Below, piece after piece: positions 10,337-21,111 of a stretch of 64,000 nucleotides of DNA. Position 1 is the first letter of the stretch, and each line of letters starts with the position of its first letter. Position numbers and translations under genes: made by a program. The notes under the pieces are model-generated. The model did no database searches and was not told where the DNA came from. It was given only the letters and a program-made list of their open reading frames with translations. Origin of the DNA: Euclidia mi (taxonomy: Eukaryota; Arthropoda; Insecta; Lepidoptera; Erebidae); NCBI GenBank assembly GCA_944739405.2, contig OX123183.2, forward strand, positions 125,387,279-125,451,278, given 5' to 3'.

Positions 10337-11028
10337 GCGGGTCTTTGGACTAAGAGGGAGAAAACCTCACTAAAAAGTTACCATAGAGTGGTGCTTCTCG
10401 GAGCGCCGCTGGGAGTGCGGGCCTGTCTTCCTGGCCCTGCTTCCTGCGCCCATTTTGGGTGCCACCGCCTCTCCCGGTACTTCTCTGCCTAGGCAGAGTG
10501 GACATGGGATGGGGTGTCGGACGGGCTCGGTGTGCACTCGCACTGCCGCCGGGCAGACAGCGGGGGTTTTTTCTTCCTTCCGTCTTCGGACGTTTTTATT
10601 TTTTGTTTTTTCCCCCTTACCTTTTATTTTTACACTTTTAATTTTTTATCTTCTTTCTCCCGCCTACCCCTTTCTACCTTTCCCCCTTTTATTTTTTCTT
10701 TTACCCCTCTTCCACCTTCGTTGTCACCGTCCCAGATCAGATCGTAATCCCGTTGTGAGTAGCGTCGTGGTCACGTCTCGCGGCTGCTTACGGGACCGAG
10801 GGTCTTGGCTTAACCGCCCGGACCGCGTGCAAGGTAAGCACTATAAAAATCCCCTAATCTCAAGTTGCTGCCGCACGGCGAGGAGATGCGTGGCTGACAG
10901 GGAGGTCAGTCTCTAGTGCGGCCCCCTCAGGGCACCAGCCGCCGCCCTGAGGTATTAGGCTTGCCCGGGTATTGCGGGATCTCTGCCCGGGTCGACTGTT
11001 TATTTCTCCCGCACTCGTGGGTTTTATT

Positions 11029-13028
11029 ATGGATTCGAATATAAAAAACCAAACTAATATACCGAAGTCGGTCGACAAGCCAACCTGCACGCCCAGTATT
11101 GCGGGTACTAATGATGAGCGCGTTAAAGCGCTCAGAGAAGAACTGGAGCTGTCCGAGTCAGACAGCTCCACTGTCTCAATGGTCAGCGTACGCAGCGCGG
11201 AAAGCCCAAGTCGGGCATTGCGCAAGCGCCCACGCTCGGGGCCAGACTCGGCCTCGGGCGATGAAGGCACCCCAACGCCGAAACAAGTACTAACGGCGAA
11301 GCACGCTGTAAGCGCGCGCAAAACACGCGGACGACCGCCCACCCACGGCCACTTTGTGGGTCTGGGCAAGGCTCGCGCGGAGCTGGCAGCCGCTAAACGG
11401 CGCGCAAAACTCCGGGAACGCGAAGCGGAGGAGGAGAGGCGCATTGAAGCGGCCACAAAGAAAGTGGCCGCGGACAGAAGCGCGCGCAACAGTGAAACCT
11501 CTGCCACCGAGGGAGAGCCGGAGGAGGCTACCGCCACTGACCTGCGGTCGCGCCTTAAGAATGCCTTGGAGGCCATCACGGTGGTCTCCAAAAATCAAAA
11601 GGCCTAAAAGGGACTTCACAGAAGTCCCTTAAGGACTCAGTGGCCGCTATTGCGGAAATAGCGGACGTTCTCCTCAGCCGCACAGCGTCAGAAGAGACGA
11701 TAAAGCTCCAGGCGGAGAACGCCCGCCTGGCAACTGAGATCGCGGCACTCAGGCGGGAGCAGGCTGAGCTACGTGCTGCATTCGCTCAGCAGCGCACCGA
11801 CGCGACGGGTAAGGCCACCAGCGAATTGGCCGCCCTCCGACAGGACATGGCCCAGATGAGGCAAAGCCTCTGTTTCCTAGAGGGCAAAATAATTAGGCCC
11901 CCATTCGCGACCCGGCATGCGGCCCCACAACCGCAGCCGCCCGCGCCGACGTCACCGCAGCCGTCAACATCGTACGCGGCTGTAGCGGCTGCACCGCGGC
12001 AGGATACACCTACGGCAAACAAGAAAGCCGCAGAAACACAGGCCCCAAAGGGCAAGAAGAGGGGCCAGAAAAAGGCCCAGCCTACTCCTGCCGCCCCGCA
12101 ACAAGCTCCCGCAGCCTCCGCACCCAATACGGGTGGCTGGGAAATTGCCGGGGCAAAAGAAAAATCAGCGAAGGCGACAAGGAAGAACAAGAAGGCGGCC
12201 AAGAAGGCGGCGAAGAAGCTCCGCACCCCCCGCTCCACAGCGGTAGTACTCACGCTGCAGCCTGCAGCTATTGAGCGGGGAACGACGTATGCGGAAATTC
12301 TCAAGACGGCCCGCAACGCCGTGGATCCCGCCCAGTTGGGCATAACGGCAGGGCTACGCCTAAAGACCACCCAGACCGGCGCCCGCCTCATTGAGGTGCC
12401 GGGGGCTGCTAGCGGCGAGCAGGCCGACGCTCTGGCCAAGAAGCTCACTGAGGTTCTCCCGACGGAAGACGTCAAAGTGTCCAGGCCCCAAAAGAACGCC
12501 GAGCTTCGGATTTCGGGTCTGGACGATAGTATAACTTCAGAGGAAGTATCGGCCGCCATTGCCAAGACGACTGGTTGTGCCGCGTCATCTTTAAGATGCG
12601 GCGCAATACGCCCAGGCCGTGCAGGCATGGGTACCATTATTGTCAGCGCGCCAATCACCACAGCAAAAAAGCTGGCTGAAGGCAGGCGTTTGTTGGTCGG
12701 CTGGGTGTCGCCGCAGGTAACCCTGTTAGAGACAAAGCCGCTTCGGTGTTTCCGGTGCCTCACGGCCGGCCACGTGGGCGCAAAATGCACCTCGGCAGTG
12801 GATTGCAGCGGCCTATGTTTCCGGTGTGGAAAAGCGGGATATAAGGCCGCCACCTGTGAAGCCCCGCCGCACTGTGTTTTGTGTGCAGCGGTGGGCAAGC
12901 CGGCCACGCACCGAGTGGGTGCCAAAACCTGCGCCGCACCCACAAAGAGGCAGCCAGGGAGCAAAGGCTCCGCTAACGTCGTCGCCGAAACGGCCGAAGG
13001 GGTGGGGGTTGTGATGGAAACACAATAA
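11029..13028 (+). pseudogene. SART-B ORF1 (S3), frameshifted, second zinc knuckle mutated
   Basis: The native start is ATG 11029 (MDSNIKNQ), which follows the conserved CTCGTGGG leader. The protein has a Ser/Arg-rich N-terminus, a coiled-coil-like stretch (LQAENARLATEIAALR), a Lys/Ala-rich basic segment, the conserved domain and a C-terminal zinc-knuckle array. Loss of bases in the GTCTCCAAAAA region near 11590 shifts the frame and ends it at 11607; the rest is open again from 11640 to 13028. The second knuckle reads CFRCGKAGYKAATC: its zinc-binding His is Tyr (TAT near 12840). Both defects suggest a dead copy. Confidence 0.88.
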
Positions 13029-15398
13029 TGCCTCCACCCCTCCGCCTCTTACAAGGCAATTTAAACCACTGCACCAGAGCCCAGGATCTGCTCCTCTAAA
13101 GCCTGGCGCAGTGGTCAATTAATGTCGCCATCGCCGCCGAGCCGTATTTCATCCCTCCCAGAGACGATTGGGTGGGGGATATTGACGGCTCCCAATTCCG
13201 AAGCCAGGGAGGCGGAGCTTTATGAAGAGTACAGAGCGGCCAAGAAGAGGCTCAACGTTGAGATTGCGCGGGCCAAAGAAGAGGCCCGCGGCGAGCTTTT
13301 GGGGACTCTGGACCAAGATCCGTGGGGGCGTCCGTACCTCATGGTGAGGGGCAAACTTCGCCCCTGGGCGCCCCCGCTCACCCAGAGTCTCCGGCCGCAG
13401 GTTGTGGAGGATGTGGTGGCCGCTCTGTTCCCGTCACGGGCGGAACACATCCCTCCGCCCATGACGGTGCCGCCTTCCGCGGCAGCCAACGCGGACATAG
13501 ACGACGACGTTCCCGAGGTGACTCGGGTAGAACTCCGAGCGGCGGTGTTACGGATCAAAAACACCGCCCCAGGACCCGACGGCATTCCTGGCCGAGCGTG
13601 GGTCCTGGCAATGGAGGAGCTCGGACCCCGACTAGGGAGACTCCTCACAGCGTGCCTTGAGGGGGGCCAGTTTCCACGAGCCTGGAAAACGGGGAAGCTG
13701 GTCCTCATCAGAAAGGCAGGGCGCCCGGCGGACAGCCCGTCCGCCTACCGGCCCATTGTGTTGTTGGACGAGGTCGCGAAGATCTTCGAGCATATCATCG
13801 CGGAGCGCCTCGTCCACCACCTTTCCACGGTGGGCCCAGATTTGGCGGACGTGCAGTTCGGTTTCCGCCGAAGGCGCTCAACAATAGACGCCATTAGATC
13901 AGTGAGGAGTCTGGCGGAGGAAGAGGTTTCCCGGGGCGGGGTGGTCCTGGCGGTGTCTCTTGACATCGCCAACGCCTTCAACACCCTGCCCTGGAGTTGT
14001 ATTTGTGAGGCACTCAATTATCACCGAGTGCCTCCCTACCTCCGCCGCATAGTCGGGGATTATCTTAATGATAGAGGAATTATCTACCCGAGTCATCTCG
14101 GTATTAGTCGGCGAGTTATGTCGTGCGGTGTTCCGCAGGGGTCAGTCCTCGGCCCCCTTCTGTGGAACATCGGCTACGACTGGGTGCTGCGCGGTACGCT
14201 CCTCCCTGGCGTGGGTGTCACTTGTTACGCCGACGACACCCTCGTCACTGCGAGTGATAAGACGTACCGGGCGGCGGCTATAAGGGCGACCGCTGGGGTC
14301 GCACAAGTCGTTGGTAGGATCCGGCGTTTGGGCCTAGAGGTGGCCCTGTCCAAATCCGAGGCCATTTGTTTCCACGGGCCTCGGAATCGGCCACCCGCAG
14401 GGGCCCACATTATGGTAGGAGGGGTCACCATCGGCATCGGGACGAGCCTAAAATATCTCGGGCTCGTACTCGATAGCCGATGGGATTTCCGTCAACACTT
14501 CAGACGCTTGGCCCCCAAACTTCTCGGGGCGGCAGCAGGATTGTCACGACTGCTGCCCAATCTCGGGGGGCCAACCGCCTCCTGCCGGAGGCTCTACGAA
14601 GGAGTCGTGCAGTCCATGGCCCTTTATGGAGCCCCGATATGGGCGCACGACCTGACGGCCCACAATATCACGGCGCTTCGCGCACCGCAGCGCGCCATGG
14701 CCGTCAGGTTGATACGAGGCTACCGCACGGTCTCCTTCGAGACAGCGAGCCTCCTAGCCGGATCACCGCCCTGGGATCTGGAAGCTGAGCTGCTGGCGTC
14801 ACTCTATACATGGCGCCAGCAAGCCCTGGAGCAGGGCGAGAGACCGGCGCACCGTGACATCGAGGCGCGTCGGTCGGAGCTCCGCCAAGTCCTAGTGGCG
14901 GAGTGGAAGGCACGACTTGTGCACCCCAGCGCCGGGCACGCCACGATAGTGGCGGTAAGTCCCGTGGTTGATGAGTGGTTGGAGAGACGTCACGGCGTCC
15001 TCACCTTCCGGTTGACTCAAATCCTTACCGGCCATGGTTGTTTTGGCCGGTATTTGTGGAGGATAGGCCGGGAGGAAACGCCCGGATGCCACCATTGTGG
15101 CAGCAGCCGCGACCCTGTCGAAGACACGGCGTTGCATACTTTGGCGGAATGCCCAGCCTGGGCATCGCAGCGCCGTGATCTGGTCGCGGCTCTCAATACG
15201 GTTGTCCTCTCGCTCCCGGCCGTAGTTCTGTCTATGGTCCGGAGTGAGAGGTCTTGGAACGCCGTCGCCTCTTTCTGCGAAGCAGTCATGCTGAGCAAGG
15301 AGGCGGCGGAGCGGGAGAGGGAAATACATCGCCCTCTCCCCAACCGTAGGTCCGGGCGTCGGGGACGTCGAACTAGAGACGACCTCCGACCACCGTAA
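13028..15398 (+). pseudogene. Chimeric SART ORF2 (S3), stop plus internal deletion
   Basis: The ATG at 13028 overlaps the ORF1 TAA. A CAA-to-TAA change at about 13097 stops translation after some two dozen codons. At about 13190 the sequence jumps from GACGGCTC to ATTCCGAAGCC, deleting most of the endonuclease (about 820 bp compared with S6) and changing frame. The remaining 758-codon open stretch covers the B-type linker and, after the B-to-A switch near 13430, an A'-type RT (FGFRRRRSTIDAI, CYADDTLVTA) and the C-terminal CHHCGSSRD...H...C motif. RRRST replaces the usual RRGRST. It is not functional as an endonuclease-RT. Confidence 0.88.
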
Positions 15399-15839
15399 AT
15401 TTATTGCCTGCGGACGGTGAGCGCTGGGGCTGCTCCCTGTCCGCCAAAAGGCGGGAGGCGGCGCGTGTCCTCGCCGCCTCCCAAGTAGCTTTGTGAGGTG
15501 ATGGATGCCAGAAGTTTGATGTATGCAAGAAGTTTGATGGATGATTGCGAGATCATAACGAGACGGGGCCCGCCAACACCAACGGCGGGCCAATCCCGGG
15601 CGGGGTCGCGAGAAAGTATGCAAATCGCGAATCGCGTGACCCCGCCAACACATGGGACCCGTAGGGACACCGCGGTGGTTTTTAGTGGGTATGCCCCGAA
15701 CGCCTTTAGGGGAGAGCCTCCACATACCTCCTCCGCCAGTCCCAAGCCTAGCCGTTCTAATGGCTGGGTTGGCGGAGTTGAGATGACTCATAAGGAGAGT
15801 GTTACCACCGTAGTGAACAAAAAAAAAAAAAAAAAAAAA

Positions 15840-15859
15840 GGTTAGGTTAGGTTAGGTTA
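15840..15859 (+). repeat. Telomeric (TTAGG)n tract
   Basis: Four GGTTA units lie between the S3 poly(A) and the truncated start of S4. Confidence 0.95.
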
Positions 15860-16399
15860 CCTGACGGCCCACAATATCACGGCACTTCGCGCACCGCAGC
15901 GCGCCATGGCCGTCAGGTTAATACGAGGCTACCGCACGGTCTCCTTCGAGACAGCGAGCCTCCTAACCGGATCACCGCCCTGGGATCTGGAAGCTGAACT
16001 GCTGGCGTCACTCTATACATGGCGCCAGCAAGCTCTGGAGCAGGGCGAGAGACCGGCGCACCGCGACATCGAGGCGCGTCGGTCGGAGCTCCGCCAGGTC
16101 CTAGTGGCGGAGTGGAAGAGCAGACTTGTGCACCCCAGCGTCGGGCACGCCACGATAGTGGCGGTAAGTCCCGTGGTTGAAGAGTGGTCGGAGAGACGTC
16201 ACGGCGTCCTCACCTTCCGGCTGACACAAATCCTCACCGGCCATGGTTGTTTTGGCCGGTATTTGTGGAGGATAGGCCGGGAGGAAACGCCCGGATGCCA
16301 CCATTGTGGCAGCAGCCGCGACCCCGTAGAAGACACGGCGTTGCATACATTGGCGGAGTGCCCAGCCTGGGCATCGCAGCGCCGTGATCTGGTCGCGGC
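15860..16399 (+). mobile_element. SART-A fragment S4 (ORF2 C-terminal part only)
   Basis: It is 5'-truncated at CCTGACGGCCCACAAT in ORF2 and open for about 180 codons, through the CCHC motif and into RDLVAA. At 16399/16400 it changes into the middle of an A-type 5' UTR (CCTTTGCAGTGTCCCCG) with no poly(A) or TTAGG between. Short homology, GCGGCTCCT against GCCGCTCCT, sits at the join. This looks like a deletion removing the S4 tail and the S5 head. Confidence 0.85.
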
Positions 16400-19300
16400 T
16401 CCTTTGCAGTGTCCCCGTTGGGCACTGCCTTCACGTCCCTCCCGGTACTCCTCTGGTCATCAGAGGGGACACGGGACGGGACATTGACGGGCTTGGTGTG
16501 TACTCACCCTACCGCCAAGCAGACAGCGGGGCTGTCTTTCTTCTTCCGTCTTCGGACGCCTTTTATTTTAAATTTGTTTTTTTTTTTTTTTTTTTTGTTT
16601 TGTTTTGTTTTTGTTTTGTTTATTTTACGGTTCACTTTCTCTTTTTATTTTACTTTTATACCTTTTTATTTTACCTTTTGTTTTTGTTTTATTTTATATA
16701 TTTTAGTTTTTTCTCTCTTTTCCCTTTTTTCGTTCTTCCCCCCTGCCCCGATGTCACCGTCACCCCAATCTCGTAATCCCGTAGTTTGCAGTGTCTGTGG
16801 TCACGTCTCGCGGCTGTCCACGGGACCGAGGGTCTTGGCTTAACCGCCCGGACCGCGTGCAAGGTAAGCACTATAAAAATCCCCTAATCCTAAGTTGCTG
16901 CCGCACGGCGAGAGGATGCATGGCTGACAGGGAGGTCAGTTCCTAGTGCGGCCCCCTCAGGGCACCAGCCGCCGCCCTTGAGGTATTAGGCTTACCCGGG
17001 TATAGCGGGATCTCTGCCCGGGTGGACGTTTTATTTCTCCCGCACTCGTGGGTTTAATTATGGATGCATTAAATACAAACCAAACCTCTATACCGAAGTC
17101 GGTTGACGAACCGACCCGCACGCCCAGTATTGCGGGTTCAAACGATGAGCGCTTAAAAGCGCTGAAGGAGCAAGGGTTGGAGCTGTCCGAGTCAGACAGC
17201 TCAACCACCAGCATGATGAGTGTCCGCAGCGCCAGCGCGGAAAGCCCCAGTCGGGCATTGCGCAAGCGCGCACACAGCGCACACTCGGGGTCAGAATCGG
17301 CCTCGAGCGATGACTCGTCAAGGCTACGTCAGGTAAAGACGCGTGGACGACCGCCCACCCACGGAAATTACGTGGGTCTGGGCAAGGCTCGCGAGGAGCT
17401 CGCAGCCGCTAAGCGGCGCGCAAAGCTCCAAGAGCGCGACGAGGAGGAAGAGAGGCACATTGAAGCGGCCACGAAGAAAGTGGCTGCGGAGAGAAGCTCG
17501 AGTCTCTCTCTCTCGGAGACTTCCGCCACCGAGCCGGATGAGGCCACCGCCACCGATCTGCGGTCACGCCTCAAAGACGCCCTGGAGGCCATAACTATGG
17601 TCTCCAAAAAGTCGAAGGGCCTTAAAGGGACATGTCAGAAGTCCCTAAAGGAGTCGGTGGCCGCGATTAACGAGATCGCGGATGTTCGGATGACAAAGAA
17701 GCTCCAGGCGGAGAACGCCCGCCTCTCCACCGAAATCGCGGCACTCAGGCGCGAGCAGCAGGAGCTCCGTGTCGCGTTTCAGAGGCGCGTGGAGGGCAAT
17801 GCGCCGGACAAGGCCACGGAGGACTTGGCTGCCCTCCGCAGAGAGATGGCCCAGATGAGGCAGAGCCTCTCCGCCCTGGAGGGCAAATTATTAATAAGGC
17901 CCGCAACGGCGAGCCGGCCAGCGGCCCAACAACCGCAGCCACCCCCACAGCAGACCCCGCAGCCATCAACCTCCTACGCGGCTGTAGCTGCTGCACCACG
18001 ACAGGCCACGACCACGGCGCCGAATAAAGCCGTGGCAACTAACGCCCCAAAGGGTAGGAAGAGGGGCCAGAAGAAGGCCCAGCCCACCCCTGCTGTCTCG
18101 CAGTGTGCCCCTGAAGCCTCCGCCCCAAAAGATGGCTGGGAAGTTGTTGGCGCCAAACAACAGGCGGCGAAAACAAAGAGGAAGGCCACAAAAAAGGCAA
18201 AAAAGGCGGCAAAGAAGGCGGCCAAGAAGCTTCGCACCCCCAGCTCCGATTGGTTCAGGGGGGCAATGACGCAAGTTTGCGACGCGGCGATGCCTAGAGT
18301 CCGTAGCACATCTGGGCCACGCCGGGTGTACTGGTGGAACGACACCATCGCGCGCCTGCGCAAAATTTGCGTTGCAGCGCGCCGCCAGTACGCCCGGTTT
18401 CGCAGGAGGCGTCGCCGCCCTCCCGATTTCATTGTCCGGGAGGCGGAATTGTATGAGGCATACAGAGCGGCGAAAAGCGATTTGAAGGAAGCTATCTGGC
18501 GGGCCAAGCAAGACGCCCGCCAGGAATTGCTGGAGACCCTCAACCAGGATCCGTGGGGGCGCCCATATCTGATGGTCAGGAACAAGTTGCGTTCCTGGGC
18601 GCCCCCTCTAACGGAAAGTCTCCAGCCACAACTGGTTGAAGAGGTTGTGGCCGCTCTGTTCCCGTCACGGGCGGAACATATCCCTCCGCCCATGACGGCG
18701 CCGCCTTCCGCGGCAGCCAACGCGGACATAGACGACGACGTTCCCGAGGTGACTCGGGTAAAACTCCGAGCGGCGGTGTTGAGAATTAAAAACACCGCCC
18801 CAGGACCCGACGGCATTCCTGGCCGAGCGTGGGTCCTGGCAATGGAGGAGCTCGGACCCCGACTAGGAAGACTCCTCACAGCGTGCCTTGAGGGGAGCCA
18901 GTTTCCACGAGTCTGGAAAACGGGGAAGCTGGTCCTCATCAAAAAGGCCGGGCGCCCGGCGGACAGCCCGTCCGCCTATCGGCCCATAGTGTTGTTGGAC
19001 GAGGTCGCGAAGATTTTTGAGTATATCATCGCGGAGCGCCTCGTCCACCACCTTACCACAGTGGGGCCGGATTTGGCGGACGTGCAGTTTGGTTTCCGCC
19101 GAGGGCGCTCAACAATAGACGCCATTAGGTCAGTGAGGAGTCTGGCGGAGGAACAGGTTTCCCGGGGCGGGGTGGCCTTGGCGGTGTCTCTTGACATCGC
19201 CAACGCTTTTAACACCCTGCCCTGGAGTTGTATTTGTGAGGCACTCACCTACCATCGAGTGCCTCCATACCTCCGCCGTATAGTCGGGGATTATTTAAGT

Positions 19301-20805
19301 GAGAGAAATATCATCTACCCGAGTCATCTCGGTATTAGTCGGCGAGTTATGTCGTGCGGTGTTCCACAGGGGTCGGTCCTCGGCCCCCTTCTGTGGAACA
19401 TCGGCTACGACTGGGTGCTGCGCGGTACGCTCCTCCCTGGCGTGGGTGTCACTTGTTACGCCGACGACACCCTCGTCACTGCGAGTGATAAGACGTACCG
19501 GGCGGCGGCTATAAGGGCGACCGCTGGGGTCGCACAAGTCGTTAGTAGAATCCGGCGTTTGGGCCTAGAGGTGGCCCTGTCTAAATCCGAGGCCATTTGT
19601 TTTCACGGGCCTCGGAATCGGCCACCTGCAGGGGCCCACATTATGGTAGGAGGGGTCCGCATCGGCATCGGGACGAGCCTAAAATACCTGGGGCTCGTAC
19701 TCGATAGCCGATGGGATTTCCGTGAGCACTTTGGACGCTTGGCCCCCAAACTTCTAGGGGCAGCAGCAGGATTATCAAGACTGCTGCCCAATCTTGGGGG
19801 ACCAACCGCCTCCTGCCGGAGGCTCTACGAAGGAGTCGTGCGGTCCATGGCCCTTTACGGGGCCCCGATATGGGCGCACGACCTGACGGCCCACAACATC
19901 ACGGCGCTTCGCGCTCCGCAGCGTGCCATGGCCGTCAGGTTGATACGAGGCTACCGCACGGTCTCTTTCGAGACGGCGAGCCTCCTAGCCGGATCACCGC
20001 CCTGGGATCTGGAAGCTGAGCTGCTGGCGTCACTCTATACATGGCGCCAGCAAGCTTTGGAGCAGGGCGAGAGACCGGCGCACCGTGACATCGAGGCGCG
20101 TCGGTCAGAGCTCCGCCAGATCTTAGTGGCGGAGTGGAAGAGCAGACTTGTGCACCCCAGCGCCGGGCACGCCACGATAGTGGCGGTAAGTCCCGTGGTT
20201 GAAGAGTGGTCGGAGAGACGTCACGGCGTCCTCACCTTCCGGCTGACACAAATCCTCACCGGCCATGGTTGTTTTGGCCGGTATTTGTGGAGGATAGGCC
20301 GGGAGGAAACGCCCGGATGCCACCATTGTGGCAGCAGCCGCGACCCCGTAAAAGACACGGCGTTGCATACATTGGCGGAGTGCCCAGCCTGGGCATCGCA
20401 GCGCCGTGATCTGGTCGCGGCTCTTGATACGGTTGTCCTCTCGCTCCCGGCCGTAGTTCTGTCTATGGTCCGGAGTGAGAGGTCCTGGAACGCCGTCGCC
20501 TCCTTCTGCGAAGCAGTCATGCTGAGCAAGGAGGCGGCGGAGCGGGAGAGGGAAATACATCGCCCTCTCCCCAACCGTAGGTCCGGGCGTCGAGGACGTC
20601 GAATACGAGACGACCTCCGACCACCCTAATTTAATTTAGTGCCTGCGGACGGTGAGCGCTGGGGCTGCTCCCTGTCCGCCAAAAGGCGGGAGGCGGTGCG
20701 TGTCCTCGCCGCCTCCCAAGTAGCTTTGTGAGGTGATGGATGCCAGAAGTTTGATGTATGCAAGAAGTTTGATGGATGATTGCGAGATCATAACGAGACG
20801 GGGCC
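16400..20805 (+). mobile_element. SART-A1 copy S5, ORF1-ORF2 deletion fusion, both ends lost
   Basis: It starts within the 5' UTR (no monomers) and includes the T-rich leader and the CACTATAAAAAT motif near 16869. It carries one long fused ORF and stops within the 3' UTR at 20805 (GACGGGGCC), where S6 begins without an intervening tail. Confidence 0.88.
17060..20629 (+). pseudogene. In-frame ORF1-ORF2 fusion, 1189 codons (S5)
   Basis: The start is ATG 17060 (MDALNTNQ), the A1 ORF1 start, chosen over an upstream GTG. Residues 1 to ~400 are ORF1: the Ser-rich N-terminus, coiled-coil LQAENARLSTEIAALR, Pro/Gln stretch and Lys/Ala-rich segment. A ~25-bp loss near 17690 keeps the frame. At about 18247 (AGCTCC then GATTGGTTCAGG) the frame enters ORF2 at its residue ~265 and stays open to the end: RT with CYADDTLVTA and the C-terminal CHHC...H...C. 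The join removes the ORF1 conserved domain, all three zinc knuckles, the UAAUG site and the entire endonuclease, about 1.58 kb compared with S9. A nick-independent RT fused to a coiled coil is conceivable, but a deletion relic is likelier. Confidence 0.85.
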
Positions 20806-21111
20806 TTGTTAGACACTAAGCCGCTTCGGTGTTTCCGGTGCCTCACGGCCGGCCACGTGGGTGCAAAATGCACCTCGGCAGTGGACTGCAGCGGCCTATG
20901 CTTCCGCTGTGGAAAAGCAGGACATAAGGCCGCCACTTGCGAAGCCCCGCCGCACTGTGTTTTGTGTGCAGCGGTGGGCAAGCCGGCCACGCACCGAGTG
21001 GGTGCCAAAACCTGCGCCGCACCCAAAAAGAGGCAGCCAGGGAGCAAAGGCTCCGTTAATATCGTCGCCGAAACGGCTGAAGGGGTGGGGGTTGTGATGG
21101 AAACACAATAA
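20806..21111 (+). pseudogene. SART-B ORF1 C-terminal part (S6), three zinc knuckles
   Basis: The last ~101 codons of ORF1 are kept: CFRCLTAGHVGAKC, CFRCGKAGHKAATC and the third CVLC...H...C knuckle, then the tail ending ETQ. No start codon of its own is expected. The TAA shares its last A with the ORF2 ATG at 21111. Confidence 0.85.

Larger units (their letters stand above)
9727..15839 (+). mobile_element. SART copy S3: B-type 5' half fused to A'-type 3' half
   Basis: It begins at the native 5' end GGGGTGCGTGTCAG and ends with an A-type 3' UTR (TTACCACCGTAGTGAAC plus about 21 A). Sequence up to about 13425 follows B (S6, S10). From about 13435 it follows A (GTTCCCGTCACGGGCGG onward). The switch falls inside the shared GTGGCCGCTCTGTTCCC. 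ORF1 is frameshifted, and ORF2 has an early stop plus an ~820-bp deletion. Confidence 0.9.

Noticed and set aside
11786..12964. 392-codon minus-strand frame over S3 ORF1
   Set aside because: It is the antisense of a GC-rich coding frame; the ORF1 motifs are on the + strand.
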